A stretch of DNA of 64,000 bases from Rhizobiaceae bacterium (GCA_029212415.1 JARGOF010000008.1:1-64000); one strand, 5' to 3'; counted from the stretch's first letter, positions 27,207 to 36,112 are shown. Notes: generated by a model not told the origin, from the letters alone. Program-made: numbers and translations.

Positions 27207-28352
27207 TCAGATGCATTCTTCCAAAAGGGCGATGACATTCCGGGTTGTCAGCGTGACCGGATTGCCCCCGGCGCTCGGGTCTTCGAGCGCCATTTTTGCA
27301 ATCTCTTCCAAACGGTCCGTGCCAACACCAAGATCGCGCAATTTGTCCGGTACGCCGAGGTCTGCACGCAGAGCCAGCATATAATCATAAAACCCGTCGA
27401 AGCCCCCGGATATGCCAAGATAATCAGCGGCCCTGGAAATGCGCTCCTCGATTTTCGGACGGTTCATTTTCAGCACTGGCGGAATGACAACAGCGTTGGT
27501 CATACCGTGATGGGTGTTGTAGAGCGCGCCAATCGGGTGAGATATGGCATGCACGGCACCCAGGCCCTTCTGGAAGGCCGTGGCGCCCATGGCTGCCGCA
27601 CTCATCATGTGGCCCCTAGCCTCAATATTTTGCGGATCGGCAACCACGATTGGCAGGTTTTCCTTGACCAGCCGCATGCCTTCCAGCGCGATGCCCTGGC
27701 TCATCGGATGATAGAAGGGTGACGAATAGGCCTCAAGGCAATGGGCAAGTGCATCCATGCCCGTGCCGACTGTAATGATTTTCGGCATGCCGACCGTCAG
27801 TTCCGGATCGCATATCACCACAGAGGGCAGCACTTTCGGGTGAAAGATGATCTTTTTCACATGGGTTTTCGAATTGGTGATGACCCCGGCACGGCCCACC
27901 TCCGATCCGGTCCCGGCAGTGGTCGGCACGGCAACATTGGGAAAAATTGCATCCGCATCGGCTCTGGTCCACCAGTCACCAACATCCTCGAAATCCCAGA
28001 CCGGGCGGCTCTGACCGGCCATCATGGCAACAAGTTTTCCCAGATCTAGTCCGGAGCCGCCGCCGAAGGCAACGACACCATCGTGGCCACCGGCCTTGAA
28101 GGCTTCGATGCCCGCCGCCAGATTGATTTCATTCGGATTGGGATCAACATCGGAAAAGATGGATCGGCCCAGTCCGGCCTGTTCCAGAATATCCAGGGCA
28201 TTGAGGGTTATTGGCAGATTGGCCAGGCCCTTGTCGGTGACCAGCAGCGGTCTCTTGATGCCCGCTGCCATGCAGGCCTCAGCCAGCTCCTTGATGCGGC
28301 CGGCACCAAAACGGATTGCAGTCGGGTAACTCCAATTCACGGAAATCGTCAT
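27207..28352 (-). CDS. Iron-containing alcohol dehydrogenase (group III)
   Basis: A 381-residue NAD(P)-dependent dehydrogenase. The cofactor loop VVAFGGGSGLDLGK (about 94-107) and the metal-ligand region GMDALAHCLEAYSS ... GAVHAISHPIGALYNTHHGM place it in the Fe-ADH family, which converts primary alcohols to aldehydes or the reverse. ATG 28352 starts three bases after the aldehyde dehydrogenase stop and has AGGAAA upstream; an earlier in-frame start at 28460 lies inside that gene. It is the last gene of the GS-ALDH-ADH operon. I infer that the alcohol substrate is a glutamylated amino alcohol. A lactaldehyde- or butanol-type role cannot be excluded. Confidence 0.9.
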   Translation of the reverse strand: MTISVNWSYPTAIRFGAGRIKELAEACMAAGIKRPLLVTDKGLANLPITLNALDILEQAGLGRSIFSDVDPNPNEINLAAGIEAFKAGGHDGVVAFGGGSGLDLGKLVAMMAGQSRPVWDFEDVGDWWTRADADAIFPNVAVPTTAGTGSEVGRAGVITNSKTHVKKIIFHPKVLPSVVICDPELTVGMPKIITVGTGMDALAHCLEAYSSPFYHPMSQGIALEGMRLVKENLPIVVADPQNIEARGHMMSAAAMGATAFQKGLGAVHAISHPIGALYNTHHGMTNAVVIPPVLKMNRPKIEERISRAADYLGISGGFDGFYDYMLALRADLGVPDKLRDLGVGTDRLEEIAKMALEDPSAGGNPVTLTTRNVIALLEECI

Positions 28353-28354
28353 TG

Positions 28355-29740
28355 CTACAGTACTTTCCTGAGGTGATAGGATTTGGGGCGTGTCAGATTC
28401 TGGAAACCGATGATGGAGAGCGCGCCGCCCCGTCCGGTGTTTTTGCATCCCGTCCAGCAAAGGCCCGGATCAAGATAGTCAGCCCTGTTCATGAATATCG
28501 TGCCGGTTTGAAGGCGCCGGCCAATGGCCGCAGCTCTGTCCACATCCTGTGTCCACAATGATGCTGTCAGGCCGAATTCGCTGTCATTCATCAGCGCAAC
28601 GGCCTCTTCGTCACTGTCCACCGACATGATCCCGATGAGAGGACCAAAGGTCTCGTCACGCATGACACGCATGTCATGGGTCACATTTGTCAGTATCTGC
28701 GGCATCAGATAGGCACCGCCATCATCCTGTGGAAACAGCGCCGGATCGATATGCGCCTTGGCGCCCTGGTCAATGGCCTCGCGGCACTGCGCCCTGACTT
28801 CTGCTGCAAAGCGACGATGCGCCATGGGTCCCAGCGTCGTTGTCTCATCCAGCGGATTGCCCAATGTGTAGCCGGAGACAATGGCAACAGCCTTTTCAAC
28901 AAATGCATCATAGAGGGATGCCGTCACATAGATGCGTTCAATGCCGCAACAACATTGCCCCGAATTGAACATGGCGCCATCAATCAATGTCTCGACTGCA
29001 GCATCCAGGTTCGCGTCTTCCATGACATAGCCCGGATCCTTGCCGCCCAGTTCAAGGCCGATATTTGTGAATGTCCCGGCAGCGGCCCGTTCGATCGCCC
29101 TGCCCCCACCGACGGAACCGGTGAAATTGACAAACCCGAAACTCTTGGCCGCAATCAGTTCGGAAGTCGTTTCGTGATCAAGGAAAATATTCTGAAATAC
29201 GCCCTCCGGAACCCCCGCTTCGACAAAGGCGCGCGCCATGCGCTCGCCGACGAGAAGCGTTTGTGTGGAGTGTTTGAGCAAGACCGTATTACCGGCAATG
29301 AGGGCCGGGGCAACGGTGTTGATTGCCGTCATATAGGGATAGTTCCACGGGGCAATGACCAGTACGACACCGTGCGGCTCGCGCTCGATGCGTCGTTCAA
29401 ACTGATCGCTGTCTTCGACGACGATGGGTTTGAGCGCCTCCTCGGCAATATCAGCCATATAGGATGCACGTTCATTGAAACCGCCGAATTCCCCGCCATA
29501 GCGCATGGGACGACCCATCATCCAGGCCAGTTCGGGGACGATGTCGTCATTCATGGCGCCAACGCGGGCAACACCGGCGCGCACCAATTCTACACGTTCG
29601 GCCAAAGGCCTTTCTGCCCAGCTTTTTTGAGCCGTCGCCGCCCTTTCAACAGCAGCCTGCGCCTCGCTCGAAGACGCTGTGGGACGTTCGGCGAAAACAG
29701 ATCCGTCGATGGGTGAAATGGATTGCAACATTTTGGACAT
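28355..29740 (-). CDS. NAD(P)-dependent aldehyde dehydrogenase
   Basis: A 461-residue member of the ALDH superfamily. APWNYPY (130-136), FTGSVGGGR (206-214), the general base Glu230 in LELGGKDPG (229-237) and the catalytic cysteine cluster GQCCCG (261-266) are present. It oxidises an aldehyde to the acid. ATG 29740 lies just past the stop of the upstream GS-like gene (29742) and begins MSKMLQSISP, so the genes are tightly coupled. Placed between a GS-type ligase and an Fe-ADH, it would take the aldehyde formed by the ADH. The middle cysteine of the triplet is the usual nucleophile. Confidence 0.93.
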   Translation of the reverse strand: MSKMLQSISPIDGSVFAERPTASSSEAQAAVERAATAQKSWAERPLAERVELVRAGVARVGAMNDDIVPELAWMMGRPMRYGGEFGGFNERASYMADIAEEALKPIVVEDSDQFERRIEREPHGVVLVIAPWNYPYMTAINTVAPALIAGNTVLLKHSTQTLLVGERMARAFVEAGVPEGVFQNIFLDHETTSELIAAKSFGFVNFTGSVGGGRAIERAAAGTFTNIGLELGGKDPGYVMEDANLDAAVETLIDGAMFNSGQCCCGIERIYVTASLYDAFVEKAVAIVSGYTLGNPLDETTTLGPMAHRRFAAEVRAQCREAIDQGAKAHIDPALFPQDDGGAYLMPQILTNVTHDMRVMRDETFGPLIGIMSVDSDEEAVALMNDSEFGLTASLWTQDVDRAAAIGRRLQTGTIFMNRADYLDPGLCWTGCKNTGRGGALSIIGFQNLTRPKSYHLRKVL

Positions 29741-29741
29741 A

Positions 29742-31109
29742 TCAGGCTCTTTCAAATCCGCGGGTAACTTCCCAATCGGTGACACGGCGGTCATATTCTT
29801 CCTGTTCCCAGCTGGCAGCGCGGACATAATGGTCGATCACTGTATCGCCCATGGCAGCGCGCAGCATTTTGGAACCGTTCAATGTGCCTATTGCATCGCG
29901 CAAGGTCCTGGGAACCGAGCGGACATCCGCATTATAGGCATCACCTTTGAACTCGGCTTCAAGTTCCCGTTTGTTTTCAATCCCATCCAGACCGGCTGCG
30001 ATGAGCGCGGCCATCGCCAGATGCGGATTGAGATCCGATCCGCCGACCCGGCATTCAACCCGTATGGCATTGGTATCATCACCGCATATGCGGTAGCCGG
30101 CCGTACGGTTGTCCCGGCTCCAGACGGCCTTTGTCGGAGCGAAAGTGCCTTCGGCGAAGCGTTTGTAGGAATTGACGTAGGGCGCCAGAAACCATGTCAC
30201 GTCGCTGGCATTGTGCAACAGGCCGGCCACATAATGCCGCATCAAGTCGGACATGCCATACTCGCCCGATGCATCGCGGAACAGTGGCGTCTCGCCGTCC
30301 ATGCTCCACAGGGACTGGTGAATATGCGACGAATTGCCGGCTGAATCATTGTGCCACTTGGCCAGGAAGGTCAGAGACTGCCCCTGCCCCCAGGCAATCT
30401 CCTTGCAGGCATTCTTGATGAAAGCATGGGTATCGGCCATATCCAGTGCGTCGGAATATTTCACGTTGATTTCTTCCTGTCCTGCACTGGCTTCGCCCTT
30501 GGAACATTCGACTTCAACGCCTGCGCCGTGCAATCCGTTGCGGATGGCGCGCATGACATTTTCTTCCTTGGTGGTCTGGAAGACACTGTAATCTTCATTG
30601 TATTTTGCAACGGTTTTCAGACCGCGGTAGCCACTGGCCTGGGCTGCCTCGAAGCTCTGTTCAAACAGAAAAAATTCAAGTTCGGTGGCCATCAGGGCTT
30701 TGATGCCCATCGCTTCCAGCCGTGCGACCTGCTTTTTCAATATGGCGCGCGGTGAATGGGGCACTTCTTCAGGCGAATGATGATCAAACACATCGCACAA
30801 CACGTAGGCCGTTTTTTCAAGCCATGGCACCAGACGCAGCGTCGAGAGATCCGGCTTCATCGTATAATCGCCATAACCGCTTTCCCAGCTGGTCGACTGA
30901 TAGCCACTGACGGTTTCCATCTCCAGATCGGTCGCCAGCAGGTAATTGCAGCAATGGGTTTCCTTATAGGCGCTGTTGACAAAATAGTCGGCCTGAAACC
31001 GCTTGCCCATCAAACGCCCCTGCATATCGACCTGTGCGGCGACAACGGTATCGATCTCACCTTGTGAGACAGCTTGCTTGAGTGCTTCAAATGTAAGATT
31101 GCCGGGCAT
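29742..31109 (-). CDS. Glutamine synthetase family ligase, putative gamma-glutamylamide synthetase
   Basis: A 455-residue GS-superfamily ligase. ATELEFFLF, GQEEINVKY, GNSSHIHQSL (replacing the GSGMHVHxS of true GS), NSYKRF, DNRTAGYRI and RVECRVGGSDLNPHLAMAAL mark the active site. The family includes PuuA, IpuC and GlnA4-type enzymes that condense glutamate with amines such as putrescine, isopropylamine or ethanolamine. No adenylylation motif is present. It is the first gene of an operon with aldehyde and alcohol dehydrogenases and follows the amidohydrolase gene by 239 bp. I infer a gamma-glutamyl amine ligase. The amine is not known. Confidence 0.87.
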   Translation of the reverse strand: MPGNLTFEALKQAVSQGEIDTVVAAQVDMQGRLMGKRFQADYFVNSAYKETHCCNYLLATDLEMETVSGYQSTSWESGYGDYTMKPDLSTLRLVPWLEKTAYVLCDVFDHHSPEEVPHSPRAILKKQVARLEAMGIKALMATELEFFLFEQSFEAAQASGYRGLKTVAKYNEDYSVFQTTKEENVMRAIRNGLHGAGVEVECSKGEASAGQEEINVKYSDALDMADTHAFIKNACKEIAWGQGQSLTFLAKWHNDSAGNSSHIHQSLWSMDGETPLFRDASGEYGMSDLMRHYVAGLLHNASDVTWFLAPYVNSYKRFAEGTFAPTKAVWSRDNRTAGYRICGDDTNAIRVECRVGGSDLNPHLAMAALIAAGLDGIENKRELEAEFKGDAYNADVRSVPRTLRDAIGTLNGSKMLRAAMGDTVIDHYVRAASWEQEEYDRRVTDWEVTRGFERA

Positions 31110-31348
31110 TGGATCACATTTCCTGTTGGTTATCGGGCATTGTCGGCACGGACCTTAAAAAGACGGCGACAACAAGGTTATTTTGTCCTTGCCGCTTTTC
31201 GGCATTTTTCTTTTCGGCCAGCAGTTTGATCTTTGGCCAATCGTTTGCTCACTGGTAATACAGTCTCTCAGTATCTTCATCTTTCACTAACCCCAAGCCA
31301 TTCACTCGGCAAGAGCGACGCGGTGGGCGTTGCGAACATATCCGGCGC

Positions 31349-32158
31349 TCAATTCGGCTGCATTCCTGCCACTTGATCGAGCGCGGCCTGCAGCATTGCG
31401 ACCAATTGAGCGCCAACGGCTTTCCGGTCTTCTTCCCGGCACGCAAGATCATTCCTGATTTCGATCATCACATTGAGCAATTGCAGCGGCAAAGCATGTT
31501 TTTGCAGGGTATGCATGACGCCATGCTGAGGACCATAGGGTTCATTGCGCTCTACCTTCAGGCTTGAACGTTCCTCGGCCGCGGCAAGCAAGGCATCGGC
31601 GAGGCGCGAATCCTTGTCGTGCAGGATGCCCAGTTCAACCGCCCGTGGTTTGCCGTGGTAGACCGGCGTAAATGTGTGGATTGTGACCAGCACTGGCCTG
31701 CGACCGGCCTTCATCCGCTGTTCGATAAAATCCGTGATCGCCGCATGAAAGGGTGTGTAGACTTCCGCAATACGTGAGGCCCTGTCCCCCTCGCTGAGGT
31801 CCTTATTGCCCGGTATGTCAAATATCTCGCTGCGTGCGGGCATCGCGTCCAGTGCATCCGGGGGACGGTTGCAATCATAGACCAACCGGGAAAAATTCTG
31901 GGCAATCAGCGGGGCATCCAGCGCATCAGACATCAATCTGGAAACAGCAAAGGCCCCTGGATCCCAGGCCACATGACTGATGCTAGCCTCTTCGCTCAAT
32001 CCCAATTTGTCCAGCGAGAATGGAAAACGGTTTGATGCGTGTTCGCAGACCAACAGGACATCACTTTTCCCGTCAATATTATATCGGCTGACAGGATCGC
32101 CATCCGCGTCTCGCAATAGGTGTACCTTATTCATCATTTCAGCCTGCTCTATCGCCAT
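31349..32158 (-). CDS. N-formylglutamate amidohydrolase family protein
   Basis: A 269-residue hydrolase of the FGase (HutG2) family, with VLLVCEHASNRFP (about 34-46), HVAWDPGAFAVSR (about 62-74), TIHTFTPVYHGKPRAVELGI (about 158-177) and the C-terminal MIEIRNDL. The classical enzyme removes formate from N-formylglutamate at the end of histidine breakdown, but no hut genes are here. In this setting hydrolysis of a gamma-glutamylated intermediate is a reasonable alternative. It is divergent from the RpiR regulator across about 130 bp and reads in the same direction as the ligase-dehydrogenase operon. Confidence 0.85.
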   Translation of the reverse strand: MAIEQAEMMNKVHLLRDADGDPVSRYNIDGKSDVLLVCEHASNRFPFSLDKLGLSEEASISHVAWDPGAFAVSRLMSDALDAPLIAQNFSRLVYDCNRPPDALDAMPARSEIFDIPGNKDLSEGDRASRIAEVYTPFHAAITDFIEQRMKAGRRPVLVTIHTFTPVYHGKPRAVELGILHDKDSRLADALLAAAEERSSLKVERNEPYGPQHGVMHTLQKHALPLQLLNVMIEIRNDLACREEDRKAVGAQLVAMLQAALDQVAGMQPN

Positions 32159-32203
32159 TGTGTAAAAATCTCTACAGAAACACGCCTCCAGTCAATAGGC
32201 CTC

Positions 32204-32265
32204 TGAAACAATATTTTCAAAATTTGTGGCGCCGCTGCGAAAAGCAAGATAGGTTATTTCGAAAT
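32204..32265. promoter_or_regulatory. Candidate RpiR operators in the divergent gap
   Basis: Two palindromes lie in the 132-bp gap. TGAAA-N6-TTTCA is at 32204-32219 and the perfect ATTTCGAAAT at 32256-32265. They stand between the amidohydrolase start (32158) and the RpiR start (32291). Their spacing, about 50 bp centre to centre, would suit co-operative binding or one site per promoter. Evidence is symmetry and location only. Confidence 0.4.
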
Positions 32266-32290
32266 TCAAGAGCCTTGCTGATTGGCGCAC

Positions 32291-33145
32291 ATGTCAGATA
32301 CCGTTTCAGATATCATCCGTGACAAGTTCAATGTCCTGACCCGGGCCGAACGAAAATTGGCCAATGTGCTGCTGGATAATTACCCCGTCAGCGGCATGAC
32401 CAGCATTACCCGCCTGGCGGAACTGGCCGAGGTTTCCCCACCATCGGTCGTGCGTATGGCGCAGAAATTGGGCTTCACGGGTTTTCCGGATCTCCAGAAT
32501 GCCCTGCGCGACGAGCTCGAGGCAACCATCTCGAACCCGATCGCAAAACATGATCGCTGGTCGCAGCAAGCGCCGGACACACATATTCTCAATCGTTTTG
32601 CCGATGCCGTCATCGACAATCTGCGGCAATCGCTCGACCAATTGCCGCCAGAGGATTTTGATCGTGTCAGTGCCTTGCTGGCCGACAGAAAACGGGCCGT
32701 CTATATTGTCGGCGGCAGGATCACCCATGCCCTTGCCGACTACCTGTTTACACATCTGCAGGTGCTGCGCGAAAACATTACCCTGTTGCCAGCCAATTCG
32801 AACATCTGGCCCCATCATGTCTTGAACATGAAGCCAGGCGACCTGCTGGTGATCTTTGACATTCGCCGATATGAACGCGACCTGATCAATCTTGCAGACA
32901 TGGCCAAGGAACAGGATGTCGAAATCATACTGTTCACGGACCAGTGGGGTTCGCCTGTCGGCAAAGCGGCCAGTCATCGTTTCAATATCAAGATTGAGGC
33001 ACCCTCGGCCTGGGACTCATCGGTTGTTACCCTGTTCATGCTTGAAGCCCTTACCGCAGCGGTCGAGACACGCATTTGGGGCGTGACAAAATCCCGCATG
33101 AAACAGCTTGAGGCATTGTTCGACAGGAGAAAGTTGTTCCGCTGA
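32291..33145 (+). CDS. MurR/RpiR family transcriptional regulator
   Basis: A 284-residue regulator. The N-terminal RpiR helix-turn-helix (about 1-75; SITRLAELAEVSPPSVVRMA) is followed by a SIS sugar-isomerase-like domain (about 120-260; VYIVGGRITHALADYLFTHL, then KPGDLLVIFDIRRYERD). Most relatives sense phosphosugars, but many alphaproteobacterial members with this SIS variant sit beside amino-acid or amine catabolic genes. ATG 32291 is preferred to a TTG nine bases earlier. It probably controls the divergent amidohydrolase and ligase operon. Confidence 0.92.
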   Translation: MSDTVSDIIRDKFNVLTRAERKLANVLLDNYPVSGMTSITRLAELAEVSPPSVVRMAQKLGFTGFPDLQNALRDELEATISNPIAKHDRWSQQAPDTHILNRFADAVIDNLRQSLDQLPPEDFDRVSALLADRKRAVYIVGGRITHALADYLFTHLQVLRENITLLPANSNIWPHHVLNMKPGDLLVIFDIRRYERDLINLADMAKEQDVEIILFTDQWGSPVGKAASHRFNIKIEAPSAWDSSVVTLFMLEALTAAVETRIWGVTKSRMKQLEALFDRRKLFR

Positions 33146-33168
33146 GAATACCTCCTTGGGATTACCCC

Positions 33169-33196
33169 TTGCATCCCATCGCAATTGGCGTATAAG
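33169..33196 (+). promoter_or_regulatory. Probable rpsF operon promoter
   Basis: TTGCAT (33169-33174) and TATAAG (33191-33196) are 16 bp apart. Transcription would begin near 33203, leaving a leader of about 215 nt before rpsF. Long leaders before rpsF in other bacteria can hold an S6:S18-binding autoregulatory structure; I see several possible stems but no confident match. Confidence 0.45.
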
Positions 33197-33419
33197 CGCG
33201 CTGTTCGAAACATCCGGTCATCTGGCTGGTGGCTGAACGGAGGGCCGTCCTTTGGGACGTGAGGAAAAATAGTTTTCCGGCCTCCCGTGTCTCCGCTCTC
33301 GACCGTCACAAAACAACGCCTTTCTTGAACGTCCAGCTGGACCCAGAGAGGGTCGTTGAGGCTTAGCCGCCGATTTCCGTGGTGTGAGGACAGTTTGTAT
33401 CAAGAAAGGCAAGATAATC

Positions 33420-33812
33420 ATGGCACTTTATGAGCATGTATTCCTTGCCCGACAGGATGTATCCGCACAGCAGGTAGAAGCCCTTGTAGAACAGTTCAAG
33501 GGTATTCTCGAAAGCAATGGCGGATCAGTCGGGCGCGTTGAAAACTGGGGATTGAAATCCCTCGCCTACCGCATGAACAAAAACCGCAAGGCCCATTACA
33601 CTTTGATGGACATTGATGCACCCTCAGCTGCCGTTCAGGAAATGGAACGTCAGATGCGCATCAGTGAAGATATCCTGCGCTACATCACCATTCGTGTCAA
33701 AGAGCACGAAGAAGGTCCCTCTGCCATGATGCAGAAGCGTGATCGCGACGACCGCCCTCGCCGCGGTGATCGCGACGACCGTCCACGTCGCCCACGCGAA
33801 GACCGGAGATAG
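33420..33812 (+). CDS. rpsF: 30S ribosomal protein S6
   Basis: A 130-residue ribosomal protein that binds 16S rRNA in the platform together with S18. The canonical S6 fold is complete from [19 protein letters not shown] to the [19 protein letters not shown] strand. The C-terminal 25 residues form an Arg/Asp repeat ([19 protein letters not shown]), encoded by two near-identical direct repeats in 33739-33795; such tails occur in rhizobial S6. The ATG at 33420 is chosen because it gives the standard MALYEHV start; the frame opens earlier at a GTG (33384). Confidence 0.97.
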   Translation: MALYEHVFLARQDVSAQQVEALVEQFKGILESNGGSVGRVENWGLKSLAYRMNKNRKAHYTLMDIDAPSAAVQEMERQMRISEDILRYITIRVKEHEEGPSAMMQKRDRDDRPRRGDRDDRPRRPREDRR

Positions 33813-33821
33813 GAACACACC

Positions 33822-34070
33822 ATGGTTGATATTAATCAGATCCCGACACGGCGTCCGTTCCACCGCCGCCGCAAAACATGCCCGTTCTCCGGTGCCAATG
33901 CACCCAAGATCGATTACAAGGACGTTCGGCTTTTGCAGCGCTACATTTCAGAGCGCGGCAAGATTGTTCCGTCCCGCATCACAGCGGTCAGCCAGAAGAA
34001 GCAGCGTGAACTCGCCCGCGCAATCAAACGGGCTCGTTTCCTGGGCCTTCTGCCATACCTGGTAAAATAG
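33822..34070 (+). CDS. rpsR: 30S ribosomal protein S18
   Basis: An 82-residue basic protein that pairs with S6 on the small-subunit platform. The stretch [20 protein letters not shown] and the ending [12 protein letters not shown] are typical. Starts nine bases after the rpsF stop, so the two are co-transcribed and their levels matched. Followed by a gap with several strong hairpins before the DUF2232 gene. Confidence 0.98.
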   Translation: MVDINQIPTRRPFHRRRKTCPFSGANAPKIDYKDVRLLQRYISERGKIVPSRITAVSQKKQRELARAIKRARFLGLLPYLVK

Positions 34071-34071
34071 G

Positions 34072-34161
34072 CTTTCAGCCTGAAAGAATACCGACCGGGG
34101 CACGCCCCGGTCGACCTCTTCGTGATGGGCACGAAGCAGGTAACAAAACCCCAAGTTGGGG
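34072..34161 (+). repeat. Four inverted repeats in the rpsR-DUF2232 gap
   Basis: Four stems follow in series: 34072-34078/34080-34086 (7 bp, tight turn), 34092-34100/34105-34113 (9 bp, very GC-rich), 34118-34124/34130-34136 (7 bp) and 34149-34154/34156-34161 (6 bp, tight turn). None carries a T-run. They fill the 164-bp gap and could block exonucleases, reduce read-through from rpsFR, or be a structured RNA. Confidence 0.5.
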
Positions 34162-34234
34162 CATGATCACCGCAGTGCCAGACACAGCAACAGATCAAGG
34201 CCTCTAACTGCTTGAACGGCAGGACAGCGAACGA

Positions 34235-35233
34235 ATGAACAACCCTGCACTTCCCCCTCCGTCGACCAGGGCCGCACTATACGGCCCGATTCTGGTCGGA
34301 CTGGTTGCCGGCGTTGCCTCAGCCATGCTGGTGCTCGGCTCCGGGGATATGTCTGCGCTATCGATCATTCTGTCTGCATCAGCAACGCTTCCGGTTCTGA
34401 TCGCCGGCCTCGGCTGGTCCAATCTTGCCGGTGCAGTCTCTGTCATTGTTGCCACTGCAATCATAGCTGTCACCGTGACTCCGCTTGGCGCGGTCATGAT
34501 CGCCGTCACAACATTGCTGCCGGCCGCATGGATTGCCCATTTGAGCAATCTTGCCCGTCCCGCCGAAGAGATCGGGGGACCGCAGGACCAGCTTGCCTGG
34601 TACCCGTTGTCAGACATCATGCTGCACCTGTGCACTCTGGTGGCCCTGTCGCTGATGATTCTCGGCTATGCGATCGGCTACGGGGAAAAAATTGTTGGTG
34701 AAATCGTCGGCAATCTGATTACCGTATTGTCCGAACAGAACCCGGATTTTCAACCAGGTCCGGATTATACCAATGAGATGATCAGCTTCATGACCCGTTT
34801 TCTGCCTGCTCTGCAGGCGGCGCTGTGGGTCGTCATCCTTTTTGCGGCCTGGTATATTGCCGGCCGCATCGTGCGGGTTTCCGGCCGGTCACGGCGCCCG
34901 GCCGACCTGATCCCGGGCGCGCTGCGCATGTCGCGGCTGGCAATGCTGTTCTTTGGCGGCGGCCTGGCTCTCAGCTTCACCGGGGGTGTCACCGGACTGA
35001 TCGGCTCGACAATTTCAGGCGCCTTTGCCGGTGGTTTCATGCTGGCTGGCCTTGCCATGCTGCATTATCGCACTGGCGGCAAGCCATGGCGTTTTGTCGC
35101 CCTGTGGTTTGCCTATGCCTCGATCTTCATTCTATTTCCTCTGCCGCTGATATTGTTTCTGTTTGCCGGTCTGTTCGAAACGGCTCGAACTGCACCACTT
35201 TCTCCACCGGGATCAAATCCCCCGAATTCTTGA
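34235..35233 (+). CDS. DUF2232 multi-pass membrane protein
   Basis: A 332-residue protein with about eight hydrophobic segments (for example [20 protein letters not shown] near residue 10 and [20 protein letters not shown] near 290). It matches the DUF2232 family, which lies between rpsR and rplI in most Hyphomicrobiales. No reaction is known. AGGACAG upstream supports the ATG at 34235. Its fixed place inside a ribosomal operon suggests a growth-linked membrane role, but that is only context. Confidence 0.85.
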   Translation: MNNPALPPPSTRAALYGPILVGLVAGVASAMLVLGSGDMSALSIILSASATLPVLIAGLGWSNLAGAVSVIVATAIIAVTVTPLGAVMIAVTTLLPAAWIAHLSNLARPAEEIGGPQDQLAWYPLSDIMLHLCTLVALSLMILGYAIGYGEKIVGEIVGNLITVLSEQNPDFQPGPDYTNEMISFMTRFLPALQAALWVVILFAAWYIAGRIVRVSGRSRRPADLIPGALRMSRLAMLFFGGGLALSFTGGVTGLIGSTISGAFAGGFMLAGLAMLHYRTGGKPWRFVALWFAYASIFILFPLPLILFLFAGLFETARTAPLSPPGSNPPNS

Positions 35234-35265
35234 AATCAATCGAAATCACTCTGAAAGGAACGATC

Positions 35266-35925
35266 ATGGATGTTATTCTTCTGGAACGCGTCGCAAAACT
35301 CGGACAAATGGGCGATACTGTCACAGTCCGCGATGGCTTCGCACGCAACTACCTCTTGCCACAGGGCAAGGCACTTCGCTCAAACAATGCCAACAGGGCA
35401 CGTTTCGAAACGGAGCGGGTGCATCTTGAAGCTCGCAATCTGGAACGTCGCGGCGAAGCACAGCAGATCGCCGACAAGCTTGAAGGAAAGTCCTTCATCG
35501 TTGTTCGCGCAGCTGGTGAAACCGGTCAGCTCTACGGTTCGGTCGCCGCACGCGATGTGGTTGCCATTCTTGAAGCAGAAGGCTTCACCATTGGCCGCAG
35601 CCAGGTTGAACTGACGACACCGATCAAGGCCATTGGCCTGCATGATGTCACGCTTACGCTGCATGCCGAAGTGGAAGTCAAGATCGGCCTCAACGTCGCC
35701 CGCTCGGCTGATGAAGCTGAACGCCAGTCAAAGGGTGAAGACCTGTCATCTGCCGATGCCATTTACGGCGTTGATGAAGACGATACACGGGCAGAAAATG
35801 CCTACAAAGGCGAAAATGAATTCGGCGAAGAATACGACGAAGACGCCGATTACGATGATGCCGGTTCTGAAGAAATTGCTGCCGACGATGTCGCTGCAAC
35901 CCAAGAAGACGAAACGACAGCCTGA
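35266..35925 (+). CDS. rplI: 50S ribosomal protein L9 with acidic C-terminal extension
   Basis: A 219-residue protein. The N-terminal 23S-rRNA-binding domain has [19 protein letters not shown] and the L9 signature near [10 protein letters not shown], then the connecting helix and C-terminal domain to about residue 150. The last ~60 residues are an Asp/Glu-rich tail, longer than the 148-residue E. coli form. L9 is a distal large-subunit protein that limits frameshifting and ribosome collisions. The ATG at 35266 has AAAGGA upstream. A textbook terminator follows. Confidence 0.97.
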   Translation: MDVILLERVAKLGQMGDTVTVRDGFARNYLLPQGKALRSNNANRARFETERVHLEARNLERRGEAQQIADKLEGKSFIVVRAAGETGQLYGSVAARDVVAILEAEGFTIGRSQVELTTPIKAIGLHDVTLTLHAEVEVKIGLNVARSADEAERQSKGEDLSSADAIYGVDEDDTRAENAYKGENEFGEEYDEDADYDDAGSEEIAADDVAATQEDETTA

Positions 35926-35947
35926 CATCAAACAGTCTGATTATCGG

Positions 35948-35981
35948 AAAAGCCCGGCCGTTGCGCCGGGCTTTTTCATTT
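35948..35981 (+). terminator. Rho-independent terminator of the rpsF-rpsR-rplI operon
   Basis: AAAAGCCCGGC (35948-35958) pairs with GCCGGGCTTTT (35965-35975) around the loop CGTTGC, and a T-rich run extends to 35983. It begins 22 bases after the rplI stop. This is the strongest terminator in the window. Confidence 0.9.
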
Positions 35982-36112
35982 TTGCATCGCGATTCCCGAT
36001 GACAGGCCCGATGGGCAAAGAATGGATAACGCGCTGGAATATTTGAAAAACGGTGATACACTTCCACGCGGGATGAATTCCTTTTGTTACAATTGTAATG
36101 TGGGGTATATTT

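Noticed and set aside
28676-29716. 346-residue plus-strand ORF opposite the aldehyde dehydrogenase
   Set aside because: Fully inside a well-conserved ALDH gene and without recognisable motifs.
31349-32158. Assignment of the amidohydrolase as hutG in a histidine-utilisation operon
   Set aside because: No hutH, hutU, hutI or hutF is present in the window, and the neighbours are ligase and dehydrogenase genes.
25358-33145. Possible genomic island or mobile element
   Set aside because: No integrase, transposase, tRNA boundary or flanking direct repeat was seen, and base composition looks like the rest of the window.
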